A stretch of 49,802 nt of DNA from contig NZ_SWCJ01000026.1 in the NCBI RefSeq assembly GCF_005116665.1, positions 1 through 49,802 on the forward strand, in the 5' to 3' direction. Origin of the DNA: Ferrimonas aestuarii (GTDB lineage Bacteria; Pseudomonadota; Gammaproteobacteria; Enterobacterales; Shewanellaceae). This document shows, in pieces, positions 25,833 to 34,103 of the stretch. The first letter of the stretch is position 1; the number at the start of each line of letters is the position of its first letter. The notes beneath the pieces were generated by a model. The model made no database searches. It was not told where the DNA came from and was given only the letters and a program-made list of their open reading frames with translations. The position numbers and the translations under genes were made by a program.

Positions 25833-25959
25833 TTGATTTTGATCATCAAATCCATAAGCTAGGCCTGTTAACTTTTTTGGGGTCCCGGGAACAACTAGAG
25901 TGCAATCAGTTATTCCTAAGCCAGTCATCGTCAGGATGGCGGTGACTGGCTTACCCCAA
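25833..25959 (+). other. FNR-like box followed by a possible structured RNA
   Basis: TTGATTTTGATCAT at 25833-25846 matches the FNR pattern at 9 of 10 positions but faces no annotated start. Downstream, 25877-25883 (TTGGGGT) pairs with 25953-25959 (ACCCCAA) and encloses an 11-bp stem TAAGCCAGTCA/TGACTGGCTTA (25917-25927 with 25943-25953). No T-run follows. The structure may belong to an unannotated RNA or to the azoR 3' region. Confidence 0.3.
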
Positions 25960-25973
25960 TTCCTCTCTGAGAT

Positions 25974-26567
25974 TCATGCCGCCGCTGCGGAGTCCACCAG
26001 ATTCGACACCCGATTTTCAATCTCTGCCAATTTTTGTGCTCGCTGCTGAGTGTCTAAGTGACTGGCGTGCAGGGTGGTCACATCGGTAACCCCCATCATT
26101 GCCAAAGGCTCAATAAGTTGCTTTTCAGTGCTGCCTATCTCCGCGCCGCCACTGGCAATCACCAGATACACCGGCTTGTCTGCAAGCAGGCCAACACACT
26201 CTCCATCCACATAGTGGAAGCTGCGGCCAGAGCGGGCGAGATGATCAATGTAGGCTTTTAACGTGGAAGGGATGCTCCAGTTGTATACCGGCACGGTAAA
26301 GACCACCGCATCCGCCTGTTCAAATTCATGAATCAAAGATTCAGACAGCGCCAGAGCCTGCTGGCTAGCAGCCGACTCCAACTCGCCGCTAAAGGCAGCG
26401 TAGGTAGCATCGGAAAAATGTGGCAGGGGCGATAGGTTCAAATCGCGCTGAGTCACCAACAGATCGGCAAACTGTTGATGCCAATTGGCTACTAACTCAT
26501 ACCCCAGTTGGCGACTGCTGGAACGCTCGGTACGCACACTGGCATGAACCATCAATACTCGCTTCAT
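25974..26567 (-). CDS. AzoR-like FMN-dependent NADH-azoreductase / quinone reductase
   Basis: A 197-aa flavodoxin-fold enzyme. The N-terminal phosphate loop is visible as VHASVRTERSSSRQLG. VFTVPVYNWSIPSTLKAYID is the azoreductase signature, and VIASGGAEIGS binds flavin. It catalyses two-electron reduction of quinones or azo compounds with NAD(P)H. It is divergent from soxR and has a MerR-type promoter (TTGACT-19 bp-TAGACT) centred on a SoxR box, so it is probably induced by redox-cycling agents. Confidence 0.87.
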   Translation of the reverse strand: MKRVLMVHASVRTERSSSRQLGYELVANWHQQFADLLVTQRDLNLSPLPHFSDATYAAFSGELESAASQQALALSESLIHEFEQADAVVFTVPVYNWSIPSTLKAYIDHLARSGRSFHYVDGECVGLLADKPVYLVIASGGAEIGSTEKQLIEPLAMMGVTDVTTLHASHLDTQQRAQKLAEIENRVSNLVDSAAAA

Positions 26568-26610
26568 CGTTTTCCCTTATCAATCGACTAATTCCAAGTA
26601 AGTGATGGCG

Positions 26611-26641
26611 AGTCTAAAACTTCAAGTTAACTTTAAGTCAA
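26611..26641 (-). promoter_or_regulatory. SoxR-controlled promoter of the azoreductase gene
   Basis: On the minus strand, -35 TTGACT (26636-26641) and -10 TAGACT (26611-26616) are separated by 19 bp, the over-long spacer typical of MerR/SoxR promoters. The spacer holds CTTCAAGTTAACTTTAAG (26620-26637), 15 of 18 matches to the SoxR box. Confidence 0.8.
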
Positions 26642-26684
26642 GGTATGATTTGGCGTTATTGTTTCGCCAAGGAACCACAGGGAT

Positions 26685-27155
26685 ATGAAACGCCAAACTC
26701 AGGAGCTGACCGTTAGTCAGGTGGCCAAACGTACCGGCGTTGCCGCTTCCGCATTACGATTCTATGAAACCAAGGGGCTGATTCGCTCTCTGCGTACCGC
26801 TGGCAATCAGCGGCGCTATCACCCTGCGATGCTCAGAACCATCTCGGTCATTCAAGCGGCACAAAAATTAGGCCTGACGCTGGATGAGATCGGAGAGGCT
26901 CTTTCCACACTGCCGGGCAATCGCCCCCCAACGGTAAAAGATTGGGAACGCCTGTCCAGCCAATGGCGAATCACCTTAGATCAGCGCATCCAAGATCTCA
27001 CCTTACTTCGAGATAGGCTTGATGGTTGCATTGGCTGTGGTTGCCTCTCGATGCAAAACTGCCAACTGTTTAACCCTGATGATGAATTGAGTCAGCGCGG
27101 CGCCGGCCCTCGGTTCCTGATCGATCCTGAGGCCGAGAGTGGAACTGAACAATAA
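26685..27155 (+). CDS. soxR: redox-sensitive transcriptional activator SoxR
   Basis: A 156-aa MerR-family regulator. The N-terminal winged helix (LTVSQVAKRTGVAASALRFY) recognises the SoxR box. The [2Fe-2S] sensor cluster motif CX2CXCX5C is intact at Cys115, 118, 120 and 126. Oxidation by redox-active compounds activates target promoters. The gene is divergent from the azoreductase with the box between them, as in SoxR regulons outside enterics where soxS is absent. Confidence 0.95.
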   Translation: MKRQTQELTVSQVAKRTGVAASALRFYETKGLIRSLRTAGNQRRYHPAMLRTISVIQAAQKLGLTLDEIGEALSTLPGNRPPTVKDWERLSSQWRITLDQRIQDLTLLRDRLDGCIGCGCLSMQNCQLFNPDDELSQRGAGPRFLIDPEAESGTEQ

Positions 27156-27158
27156 AAA

Positions 27159-27180
27159 AGAGCAGGCAAAGGCCTGCTCT
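27159..27180. terminator. bidirectional terminator between soxR and the MCP gene
   Basis: Stem AGAGCAGGC/GCCTGCTCT with a 4-nt loop. T or A runs lie on both sides. Confidence 0.8.
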
Positions 27181-27198
27181 TTGAAATCAACAATGCGA

Positions 27199-29202
27199 CT
27201 ACACCCGATAGCCGCCTAGGGTATTGGCCAACTGACGGCCTCCCTCATCCAGCTCTTCCAAGCTGCGCTCAAGGTGATCCCCTTGAGCCACCGCTTCATC
27301 AGACAGCTCATGCACCTTAGACACGGTTTTGGCGATCTCATCGGCAACCTGAGCCTGCTGGCTGATGGCATGGTTCATCTGCTCAACCTGAGACTGAATC
27401 AAGCGCACATCGTCACTGGCCTGCCCCAGAGAATCGACAATCTCTTGGTTGCGGATCTGGCTCTGCTCCACCTGCTGACAACTGATGGACATCGCCTTCT
27501 CGGCGGCGATGCTAGATTGCTGCAGGGTTTCGATGATCGACTGAATATTGGCTGTGGAATCCTGGGTCTTAGAAGCGAGGTTTCTAACCTCATCGGCAAC
27601 CACCGCAAAGCCACGGCCTTGTTCGCCAGCACGAGCGGCCTCAATGGCGGCATTGAGCGCCAGCAAATTGGTCTGTTCAGCGATGGTGCGAATCACGTCC
27701 AGCACTTCGCCAATCTGCTCGGCGTTTTGCCTTAACTGTGACACCACGTCGGTGGCATCGCCCATCTGTTGAGACAGCTCGCCCAGCGCCAATTTGCCTT
27801 GCTCCACCGTACTGCCAGCTTCGGTCATGCGCTGATGGACTCGCGTGGCATTCGTAAACATCTCATCGGCACTGCGAGCCATCTCGCCGCTGGTTTCCGC
27901 CATCTCAGTGGTGGCGGCAGAAGCCTGTTCAACTTCCCCTTTTTGCGACGCCATCGACTGCAGAGTTTGTGCCCAAGTCTGGGTTGCTGTGCTGCTGCCG
28001 TGGGAAACGGTGTTGGTCAAGGTTTTGCTTTGGGTCACCAGTTGATGCACCCGCTGTGCAAACTGGTTAAAAGCCTCACTGAGCTGGCCCAGTTCATCTT
28101 GGCGCTTCACCTCAATACGTCGGGTCAGATCGCCATCGCCTTGGGCAATCTCCTCCATGGCTTCGACCAGGTGGCGAAGATGAGCTTTCAGTGGCAGTGA
28201 CATCATCCACACCACCAAGCTGATAACGCCAATCAGCAGTGCCAAAGCCAGTGCGGTCGACCAGGCTTCAGAAGCCACTTGGGCGTCCACCACCTGCTTA
28301 GGTAGCATAAAGCCAAGCTTCCAGCGTACGTGAGGATAATCGCTGCTTACAGGCTGCCACTGCACCCATTGAGCCTGTCCTTGCCACTCGACTTGGGTTA
28401 CTCCTTCCGGCTGGCTATTTAGCTCTGAGGCCAACTGAGCAAAACCGGACGCTTCGCTAAACTGGCTGTCTACGGTTTCCAGCAAGCTTCCTGGAGGAAA
28501 GGCGTCGCTAAAGCCGGGGAAGAACACCAATTTGCCCTTTTCGGTGACCAGAAACGCCTGTCCCTGCTGCTGGTACTTAATCTGTGACAGCAGTGACTCG
28601 CCGATGGTTGAAATCAAGATGTCCATCCCCCCAATACCGAGGAAGCGGCCATCGGTGTCATACACGGTTTGCTTAACCGTAGCGGAGATGGAGCCATCAT
28701 TGGCATCCACCGCAGGGTCAGTCACATAAAGCCGGTTTTGGCTGATGGCTTCACCCCACCATGGGCGGCGATTGGTGTAATAATTGGGGTCATCTTCGTA
28801 ACGCCCATTAAGATCAAAGTACTCAAAGGTGTTTTCCGAGCCAAAAAACACACTTTTAATGGCTTCGTCGTTATCGGAGAAAAACTTAAAAAAGTCAATT
28901 ACATCAGCGTAAGCCTGCGCATCGCCGATGCGGCCGCCACGATTATCGTATTCTTGGAAAAATTGCTGAACCTGCGGTGAGGCGAATACCGAGTGGATCA
29001 CCTGACCTTTGGCCTCGAAAAAGGCCGCGATGCCCGCGGCCTGCTTGGCCACCATCTGGCGTACCTCGTGATCGATCTCCTGCTGAGTTTCCACCCGAGC
29101 ATTACTGACCTGATATCCGGTCACCAGCACCATCAATACGCACAAGGCTCCGCCAATATACGCCACCAATTGGCGGGTAATTGAAGCTCTAATCCACTCC
29201 AT
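27199..29202 (-). CDS. methyl-accepting chemotaxis protein with dCache sensor
   Basis: A 667-aa transmembrane chemoreceptor. TM1 is at about 13-30 and TM2 at about 314-334, with a periplasmic double-Cache domain between them. The ligand-pocket region shows NRRPWWGEAISQNRLYVTDP and FLGIGGMDI, close to amino-acid-binding dCache sensors (ligand inferred only). A HAMP domain follows from 336 (LPLKAHLRHLVEAMEEIAQG). The signalling hairpin tip is highly conserved (IRTIAEQTNLLALNAAIEAA). No C-terminal pentapeptide tether is present. Confidence 0.93.
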   Translation of the reverse strand: MEWIRASITRQLVAYIGGALCVLMVLVTGYQVSNARVETQQEIDHEVRQMVAKQAAGIAAFFEAKGQVIHSVFASPQVQQFFQEYDNRGGRIGDAQAYADVIDFFKFFSDNDEAIKSVFFGSENTFEYFDLNGRYEDDPNYYTNRRPWWGEAISQNRLYVTDPAVDANDGSISATVKQTVYDTDGRFLGIGGMDILISTIGESLLSQIKYQQQGQAFLVTEKGKLVFFPGFSDAFPPGSLLETVDSQFSEASGFAQLASELNSQPEGVTQVEWQGQAQWVQWQPVSSDYPHVRWKLGFMLPKQVVDAQVASEAWSTALALALLIGVISLVVWMMSLPLKAHLRHLVEAMEEIAQGDGDLTRRIEVKRQDELGQLSEAFNQFAQRVHQLVTQSKTLTNTVSHGSSTATQTWAQTLQSMASQKGEVEQASAATTEMAETSGEMARSADEMFTNATRVHQRMTEAGSTVEQGKLALGELSQQMGDATDVVSQLRQNAEQIGEVLDVIRTIAEQTNLLALNAAIEAARAGEQGRGFAVVADEVRNLASKTQDSTANIQSIIETLQQSSIAAEKAMSISCQQVEQSQIRNQEIVDSLGQASDDVRLIQSQVEQMNHAISQQAQVADEIAKTVSKVHELSDEAVAQGDHLERSLEELDEGGRQLANTLGGYRV

Positions 29203-29505
29203 CCCAAATCCCTTTTGTCACTGTCCTGTTTTTATTATCGGCTGCGTTAAGCGCAGCTTTTACTTTATTCTAAGCAAACCTCATCATACCCCAACCGCCA
29301 ACTCGATTTAGGTTGTTGTAACAAAAGAGGATTTTCTTTGGAGTGATGCAGCCAAGCCAACCATAGCCCACTGAGTGACAAGCAATACTCCTACAGATCG
29401 GCGAAACATCTGGGGTTTAGCCAGACATTAATTGGGAGGCGCGCAGCGATTGCCTCGGCTTTATTTCACAAAGTGACAATTTGATTCGAAAAGGCACCAA
29501 CAAAA
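29203..29505. other. gene-free stretch upstream of the MCP gene
   Basis: About 300 bp between the MCP start and the nqrM terminator. It must hold the MCP promoter. I see no ORF, tRNA, clear operator or further terminator in it. Confidence 0.5.
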
Positions 29506-29533
29506 ACGGGGCGCCTTTGAAAAGACGCCCCGT
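29506..29533 (-). terminator. terminator of the nqr operon (after nqrM)
   Basis: Stem ACGGGGCG/CGCCCCGT followed by TTTTTG on the minus strand, 22 bp after the nqrM stop. Confidence 0.85.
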
Positions 29534-29554
29534 AGAATCTGTATGCAGAAACGA

Positions 29555-29776
29555 TTAAATAATGCGGTTCTCGGTCAGCTTTTGCTGACGCTCCTGTTCC
29601 GCCATCTTAGCTTTGCGTTTATCACAGGGTTCAGGACAATCGCAGGCTTTATCCACACCGACACTGCCTAGGCCACCGCAAGAACCACTGATGGTCTTGC
29701 GCTTAATGATGAAACCAACCGCCATCATCGCAACCAACAACAGCATCATGGCAAAAGTCGCAATAAAGGTTTGCAT
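29555..29776 (-). CDS. nqrM: NqrM, Na+-NQR maturation factor
   Basis: A 73-aa membrane protein of the NqrM (DUF539) family, needed for Na+-NQR assembly, probably by delivering iron. One N-terminal helix (TFIATFAMMLLLVAMMAVGF) is followed by the Cys-rich GSCGGLGSVGVDKACDCPEP. AAGGAG eight bases before the ATG at 29776 fixes the start; an upstream GTG is not needed. It is the last gene of the operon, 5 nt after apbE. Confidence 0.92.
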   Translation of the reverse strand: MQTFIATFAMMLLLVAMMAVGFIIKRKTISGSCGGLGSVGVDKACDCPEPCDKRKAKMAEQERQQKLTENRII

Positions 29777-29781
29777 CGGGA

Positions 29782-30807
29782 TCACTCCTTATCCAGATAA
29801 CGGCGGAAAGCGTCACTGTAGTGAACCTTAAACTCGCCGTCGACGCGTTCAATCAGCATCACCGCCAATTTCTGACGATCTGCCAACTCCAGAGATTTCT
29901 CAACCCCCATTACCATCATCGCCGTTGCCAGACCATCGGCGGTCATGCAGCTGCTGGTGATCACCGTAGTCGACACCAGATGGTGGGTAACAGGATAACC
30001 GGTTTTCGGATCGATCAGGTGAGAAAAGTGCTTACCGTCTCTCTCGAAGAAATTGCGATAGTCGCCGGAGGTGGCCACCGCATTTTCACCGGGCTCGATC
30101 ACACTGAAGATATCCCGTCCAGATGGATCCGGACGCTCTATGGCGATGCGCCACGGTTTACCTTCAGGCTTTTGGCCTTTTACTCGCAGTTCGCCGCCCA
30201 CTTCCACGATGTAATCGTGAATGCCTTTGGACTCCAGTACCGTGGCCACAACGTCGACACCATAGCCTTTGGCAATGGCACCCAAGCCAATCTGAAGCTC
30301 AGGAACGGTCTTGGACAACCACTGACCTTGCAGGGTCAACTTTTCATCACCAACTACCTGCAGAATTTTCTGCACAATGGCGTCGTCTGGTGCGGTATCG
30401 ATTTGACCATCTTTACCAAAGCCCCACAGATTCACCAACGGCCCCACCGTCACGTCCAGTGCGCCATCGGTCATCAAAGACAGCCGCTTAGCTTCTTGAA
30501 CCACGGTAGCAAACTCAGAACTGATCTCATAGGGCTCCGTCGTATGGAGGCGATTGAAGATGCTGATCTCTGAACTACGTTTCCAGGTCGACATGGAGCG
30601 ATTTACCTGGCCTAAACGCAGGTCTATCTCTCCTTGAACAAGGAGGGGATCGAGTGGGGTGTCGGTATCCACCCAGCTGACGTGGTAGGTGGTGCCCATG
30701 GTATGGCCTTCCACCGACTGAATCTTCTGGGGTTCACCGCATCCAGAAAGCAACATGGCCAGCCCGACAAGGGCCAGCCATAAAGTAGTACGGGCTTGAA
30801 ACTGCAT
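29782..30807 (-). CDS. apbE: ApbE, FAD:protein FMN transferase (lipoprotein)
   Basis: A 341-aa lipoprotein (lipobox LLSGC, Cys23) that attaches FMN covalently to threonines of NqrB and NqrC in the periplasm. Family motifs include HTMGTTYHVSW, ALDVTVGPLVNLWGFG and DVVATVLESKGIHDYIVEVG; VATSGDYRNFFERDGKHFSH and DGLATAMMVMG follow. Encoded between nqrF and nqrM, its usual place. Confidence 0.96.
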   Translation of the reverse strand: MQFQARTTLWLALVGLAMLLSGCGEPQKIQSVEGHTMGTTYHVSWVDTDTPLDPLLVQGEIDLRLGQVNRSMSTWKRSSEISIFNRLHTTEPYEISSEFATVVQEAKRLSLMTDGALDVTVGPLVNLWGFGKDGQIDTAPDDAIVQKILQVVGDEKLTLQGQWLSKTVPELQIGLGAIAKGYGVDVVATVLESKGIHDYIVEVGGELRVKGQKPEGKPWRIAIERPDPSGRDIFSVIEPGENAVATSGDYRNFFERDGKHFSHLIDPKTGYPVTHHLVSTTVITSSCMTADGLATAMMVMGVEKSLELADRQKLAVMLIERVDGEFKVHYSDAFRRYLDKE

Positions 30808-30820
30808 TTAGCCTCTCTAA

Positions 30821-32044
30821 CTAGCCACCGAAATCATCCAACAGGATGTTTTCATCTTCCACGCCGAGATCTTTCAGCATGTTGATCACCGCGGCATTCA
30901 TTACCGGTGGACCACACATGTAGAACTCACAATCTTCAGGCGCTTCATGATTTTTCAGATAGTTCTCGTACAGCACGTTGTGAATGAAGCCGGTGTAGCC
31001 ATCCCAGTTGTCCTCTGGTTGAGGATCGGACAGGGCCACGTGCCAGTCAAAGTTTTCATTCTCAGCGGCCAAACCATCGAAGTCTTCGGTGTAGAACATT
31101 TCACGCTTGGAGCGCGCACCATACCAGAAACTGATCTTGCGGTCGCTGCCTAAACGCTTCAATTGGTCGAAGATGTGGGAACGCATCGGCGCCATACCTG
31201 CACCACCACCAATAAACACCATTTCGTTTTTAGTCTCTTTGGCGAAGAACTCACCAAATGGACCAGAGATGGTCACCTTATCACCGGCCTTCAGGCTCCA
31301 GATGAAGGAGGACATCTTACCGCAAGGCAGGCTCAGGTTGTTTGGCGGCGGCGTTGCGATCCGCACGTTCAACATGATGATGCCTTCTTCCTCAGGGTAG
31401 TTGGCCATGGAGTACGCACGGATGGTTTCTTCTTCCACCTTAGACTCCAGATCGAAGAAGCCAAAACGCTCCCAATCTGCACGATACTCTTCTGGAATAT
31501 CAAAGTCTTTGTACTTCACATGGTGAGCAGGCGCTTCGATCTGAATGTAACCACCGGCACGAAACGGTACCGACTCGCCATTGGGGATCTTAAGCTTAAG
31601 TTCTTTAATGAAAGTGGCTTTGTTATCGTTAGAGACAACCTCGCACTCCCACTTCTTGATACCGAACACCTCTTCAGGCAGTTCGATGTCCATGTCGTTC
31701 TTAACCGCTACCTGACACGCCAAACGACAGCCTTCGCGGGCTTCACGCTTGGAGATGTGGTCCAGTTCGGTTGGCAGAATCTCACCGCCCCCCTCATGAA
31801 CCTTTACGCGACACTGACCACAAGAGCCACCGCCACCACAGGCAGAAGATACGAAGATGCCATTTCCGGCCAGAGCGCCCAGCAACTTGTCACCCGCACC
31901 CGTGCTGATGGTTTTGTCGCTGTCGTCGTTAATCTTGATGCTGATGTTACCGCTGGCAACCAACTTGGATTTGGCGAACAAAATCACCAAAACCAGCAGC
32001 GTTACAATCACGGTAAACATGCCTACGCCGAGTACAATTTCCAT
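30821..32044 (-). CDS. nqrF: Na+-translocating NADH:quinone reductase subunit F
   Basis: A 407-aa NADH-oxidising subunit. It has an N-terminal membrane helix (TVIVTLLVLVILFA) and a [2Fe-2S] domain with Cys69, 75, 78 and 110. An FAD domain (RAYSMANYPEE) and an NADH domain (GGGAGMAPMRSH) follow. Length and motifs match V. cholerae NqrF. It passes electrons from NADH into the complex. Confidence 0.97.
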   Translation of the reverse strand: MEIVLGVGMFTVIVTLLVLVILFAKSKLVASGNISIKINDDSDKTISTGAGDKLLGALAGNGIFVSSACGGGGSCGQCRVKVHEGGGEILPTELDHISKREAREGCRLACQVAVKNDMDIELPEEVFGIKKWECEVVSNDNKATFIKELKLKIPNGESVPFRAGGYIQIEAPAHHVKYKDFDIPEEYRADWERFGFFDLESKVEEETIRAYSMANYPEEEGIIMLNVRIATPPPNNLSLPCGKMSSFIWSLKAGDKVTISGPFGEFFAKETKNEMVFIGGGAGMAPMRSHIFDQLKRLGSDRKISFWYGARSKREMFYTEDFDGLAAENENFDWHVALSDPQPEDNWDGYTGFIHNVLYENYLKNHEAPEDCEFYMCGPPVMNAAVINMLKDLGVEDENILLDDFGG

Positions 32045-32079
32045 CGACTAGTCCTTTTACTTCTTATTCCTAACGCCGC

Positions 32080-32688
32080 TTACAGCGACACACCAGAGAA
32101 TGACATAAAGCCCAGCGCCATCAGACCGGCAGTCACGAAGGTGATGCCCAGTCCACGAAGGCCGTCTGGCACGTCTGAATACTTCATCTTCTCACGAATA
32201 CCCGCCAGCAGCACAATCGCCATGGCCCAGCCGATACCGGCGCCCAGACCAAAGACAACCGACTCTAGGTGGCCGTACTCTTTGTTTGCCATGAAGGAAA
32301 CCGCACCGAAGATGGCACAGTTTACGGTAATCAATGGCAGGAAGATGCCCAACGCGTTGTACAGCGGTGGGAAAAACTTATCCAGAATCATCTCCAGAAT
32401 CTGTACCAGAGCCGCAATCACACCGATGAAGGTAATGAAGCTCAAAAAGCTCAAATCCGACTCGCCTAGGCCAGCCCAAGACAGGGCACCAGGCTTAAGT
32501 ACATATTGGAAAATCAATTGGTTTACTGGAACCGCTAGGGTCAGTACCACAATTACGGCAACACCCAAGCCCATGGAGGTTTTTACTTTCTTGGACACCG
32601 CCAAGAAAGTACACATCCCCAGGAAGAAGGACAGCGCCATGTTCTCGATGAAGATCGCCCGAACAAACAGGCTGATGTAATGTTCCAT
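32080..32688 (-). CDS. nqrE: Na+-NQR subunit E
   Basis: A 202-aa membrane subunit with six helices, beginning MEHYISLFVRAIFIENMALS. Each half of the NqrD/E pair carries conserved Cys residues that bind the intramembrane iron centre; here FFLGMCTFLAV and LITVNCAIFGAV are visible. Sits between nqrD and nqrF with short gaps. Confidence 0.97.
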   Translation of the reverse strand: MEHYISLFVRAIFIENMALSFFLGMCTFLAVSKKVKTSMGLGVAVIVVLTLAVPVNQLIFQYVLKPGALSWAGLGESDLSFLSFITFIGVIAALVQILEMILDKFFPPLYNALGIFLPLITVNCAIFGAVSFMANKEYGHLESVVFGLGAGIGWAMAIVLLAGIREKMKYSDVPDGLRGLGITFVTAGLMALGFMSFSGVSL

Positions 32689-32697
32689 ATCTCGTCC

Positions 32698-33327
32698 TTA
32701 GTCCTTCGGCTCAACCTGATCTGGGCGTGCAGTACGGATACCCCAGATGATGAATCCAATCAGGAAGAATGCGCTTGGTGGCAACAGCAACAGGCCATTA
32801 GGCACATACCAACCGCCGTCGGTTACTTTGGTCAGGATCTCAACGCCAAACAGGCTGCCGCTACCAAACAACTCTCGAACGAAGCCGATGGACAGCAGGA
32901 TGGCGGAGTAACCCAAACCGTTACCAATACCATCTAGGAAGCTTGGTACTGGTGGACTCTTCATGGCGAATGCTTCCGCGCGGCCCATTACGATACAGTT
33001 GGTAATAATCAGACCAACGAATACCGTCAGCTGCTTAGCCACGTCGTAGGCGTAGGCTTTCAGCACCTGGTCCACCACGATTACCAAGGATGCGATAACG
33101 GTCATCTGTACGATGATACGTACGCTGTTTGGAATGTGGTTACGCAGTAGCGAGATAAACAAGTTGGAGAACGCACACACCATAGTCAGTGCGATGGACA
33201 TCACCAACGCGGTTTCCATCTTGGCGGTAATCGCCAGCGCCGAACAGATACCCAGTACGTTTAACGCAATCGGGTTGTTGGCGACGATGGGTGAGAGGAC
33301 AATGTCCTTGTTTGAGGTCTCAGCCAT
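32698..33327 (-). CDS. nqrD: Na+-NQR subunit D
   Basis: A 209-aa six-helix membrane subunit, paralogous to NqrE. The Cys motifs VLGICSALAITAKMETAL and LIITNCIVMGRAEAFA provide the iron-centre ligands. Its ATG overlaps the last base of the nqrC stop. Confidence 0.97.
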   Translation of the reverse strand: MAETSNKDIVLSPIVANNPIALNVLGICSALAITAKMETALVMSIALTMVCAFSNLFISLLRNHIPNSVRIIVQMTVIASLVIVVDQVLKAYAYDVAKQLTVFVGLIITNCIVMGRAEAFAMKSPPVPSFLDGIGNGLGYSAILLSIGFVRELFGSGSLFGVEILTKVTDGGWYVPNGLLLLPPSAFFLIGFIIWGIRTARPDQVEPKD

Positions 33328-34103
33328 TATAGGACGCCTCCTTTGCGTGCATTCTCAAGGAATGGACCATAGCCTTCGCTGCCCAACCAGTAAGCTAGGG
33401 TGTTCTGCACACCGTTACTGGTCAAGGTTGCACCAGAGAGGGCATCGATGTCGTAGTCTGGGTTAGTCGCCATCTTGGTAACGCGAAGCTTCAGGTTACC
33501 CTGATCGTCAAACAGCTTCTTACCCGGCCACAGTGCTTTCCATTTAGGGTTTTGCACTTCACCACCCAGCCCCGGGGTTTCCCCTTGGTCACTGAAGTCG
33601 TAGTACACCATGGATTTCACGGTGTTCAGGTCGGTGTCCAGCGCAAGGAAGGCGTACATGGTCGACCACAGGCCATAACCGTGTACTGGAAGAATGATAC
33701 GGTCAATCTGGCCAGACTCATCTTTCACTAGGTACACCAGCACTTGGTTCGCGCGACGTTTAATGGAGGCGATGTCATCCGCAGGTACGATGCTGGTCGC
33801 AGCGTCACGAGCCGCTTTACGCGGGTCGTAGCTGGTTACATCGATGCTGTCATCGAACTTACCGCTGTCCAGATCCAAGGCTTTGGCTTCAATGTACTGG
33901 TTGTACACCGCAGCTACGTCACCATTGATCTTGTCGGTCAAACCCGCCGCTTCCAATACGTATTTCTGCGTATCTTGAGCTTTGTTCTTTTCCTGCAGCG
34001 GCTTTAACGCTACCGCCGCACTGGAGACCACTAGGGAGCAAACCAGACACAGGCCTACTACCACACCAAGGGTCTTGCCAAAACTGTCGTTATTATTAGC
34101 CAT
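33327..34103 (-). CDS. nqrC: Na+-NQR subunit C (FMN-bearing)
   Basis: A 258-aa subunit with one N-terminal helix (LGVVVGLCLVCSLVVSSAAV) and a periplasmic flavoprotein domain. The ApbE flavinylation motif SGATLT lies at 223-228, and Thr228 is the expected FMN attachment site. The ATG at 34103 begins 8 nt inside the nqrB reading frame and gives the family start MANNNDSFGKTL; longer N-terminal extensions are not conserved. Confidence 0.97.
   Translation of the reverse strand: MANNNDSFGKTLGVVVGLCLVCSLVVSSAAVALKPLQEKNKAQDTQKYVLEAAGLTDKINGDVAAVYNQYIEAKALDLDSGKFDDSIDVTSYDPRKAARDAATSIVPADDIASIKRRANQVLVYLVKDESGQIDRIILPVHGYGLWSTMYAFLALDTDLNTVKSMVYYDFSDQGETPGLGGEVQNPKWKALWPGKKLFDDQGNLKLRVTKMATNPDYDIDALSGATLTSNGVQNTLAYWLGSEGYGPFLENARKGGVL

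Noticed and set aside
29821..30573. 250-codon plus-strand open frame
   Set aside because: Lies entirely antisense to apbE, a clear family member; no recognisable domain.
31163..32680. 505-codon plus-strand open frame
   Set aside because: It is antisense to nqrF and nqrE, whose protein products are unmistakable. Its composition is that of a shadow frame.
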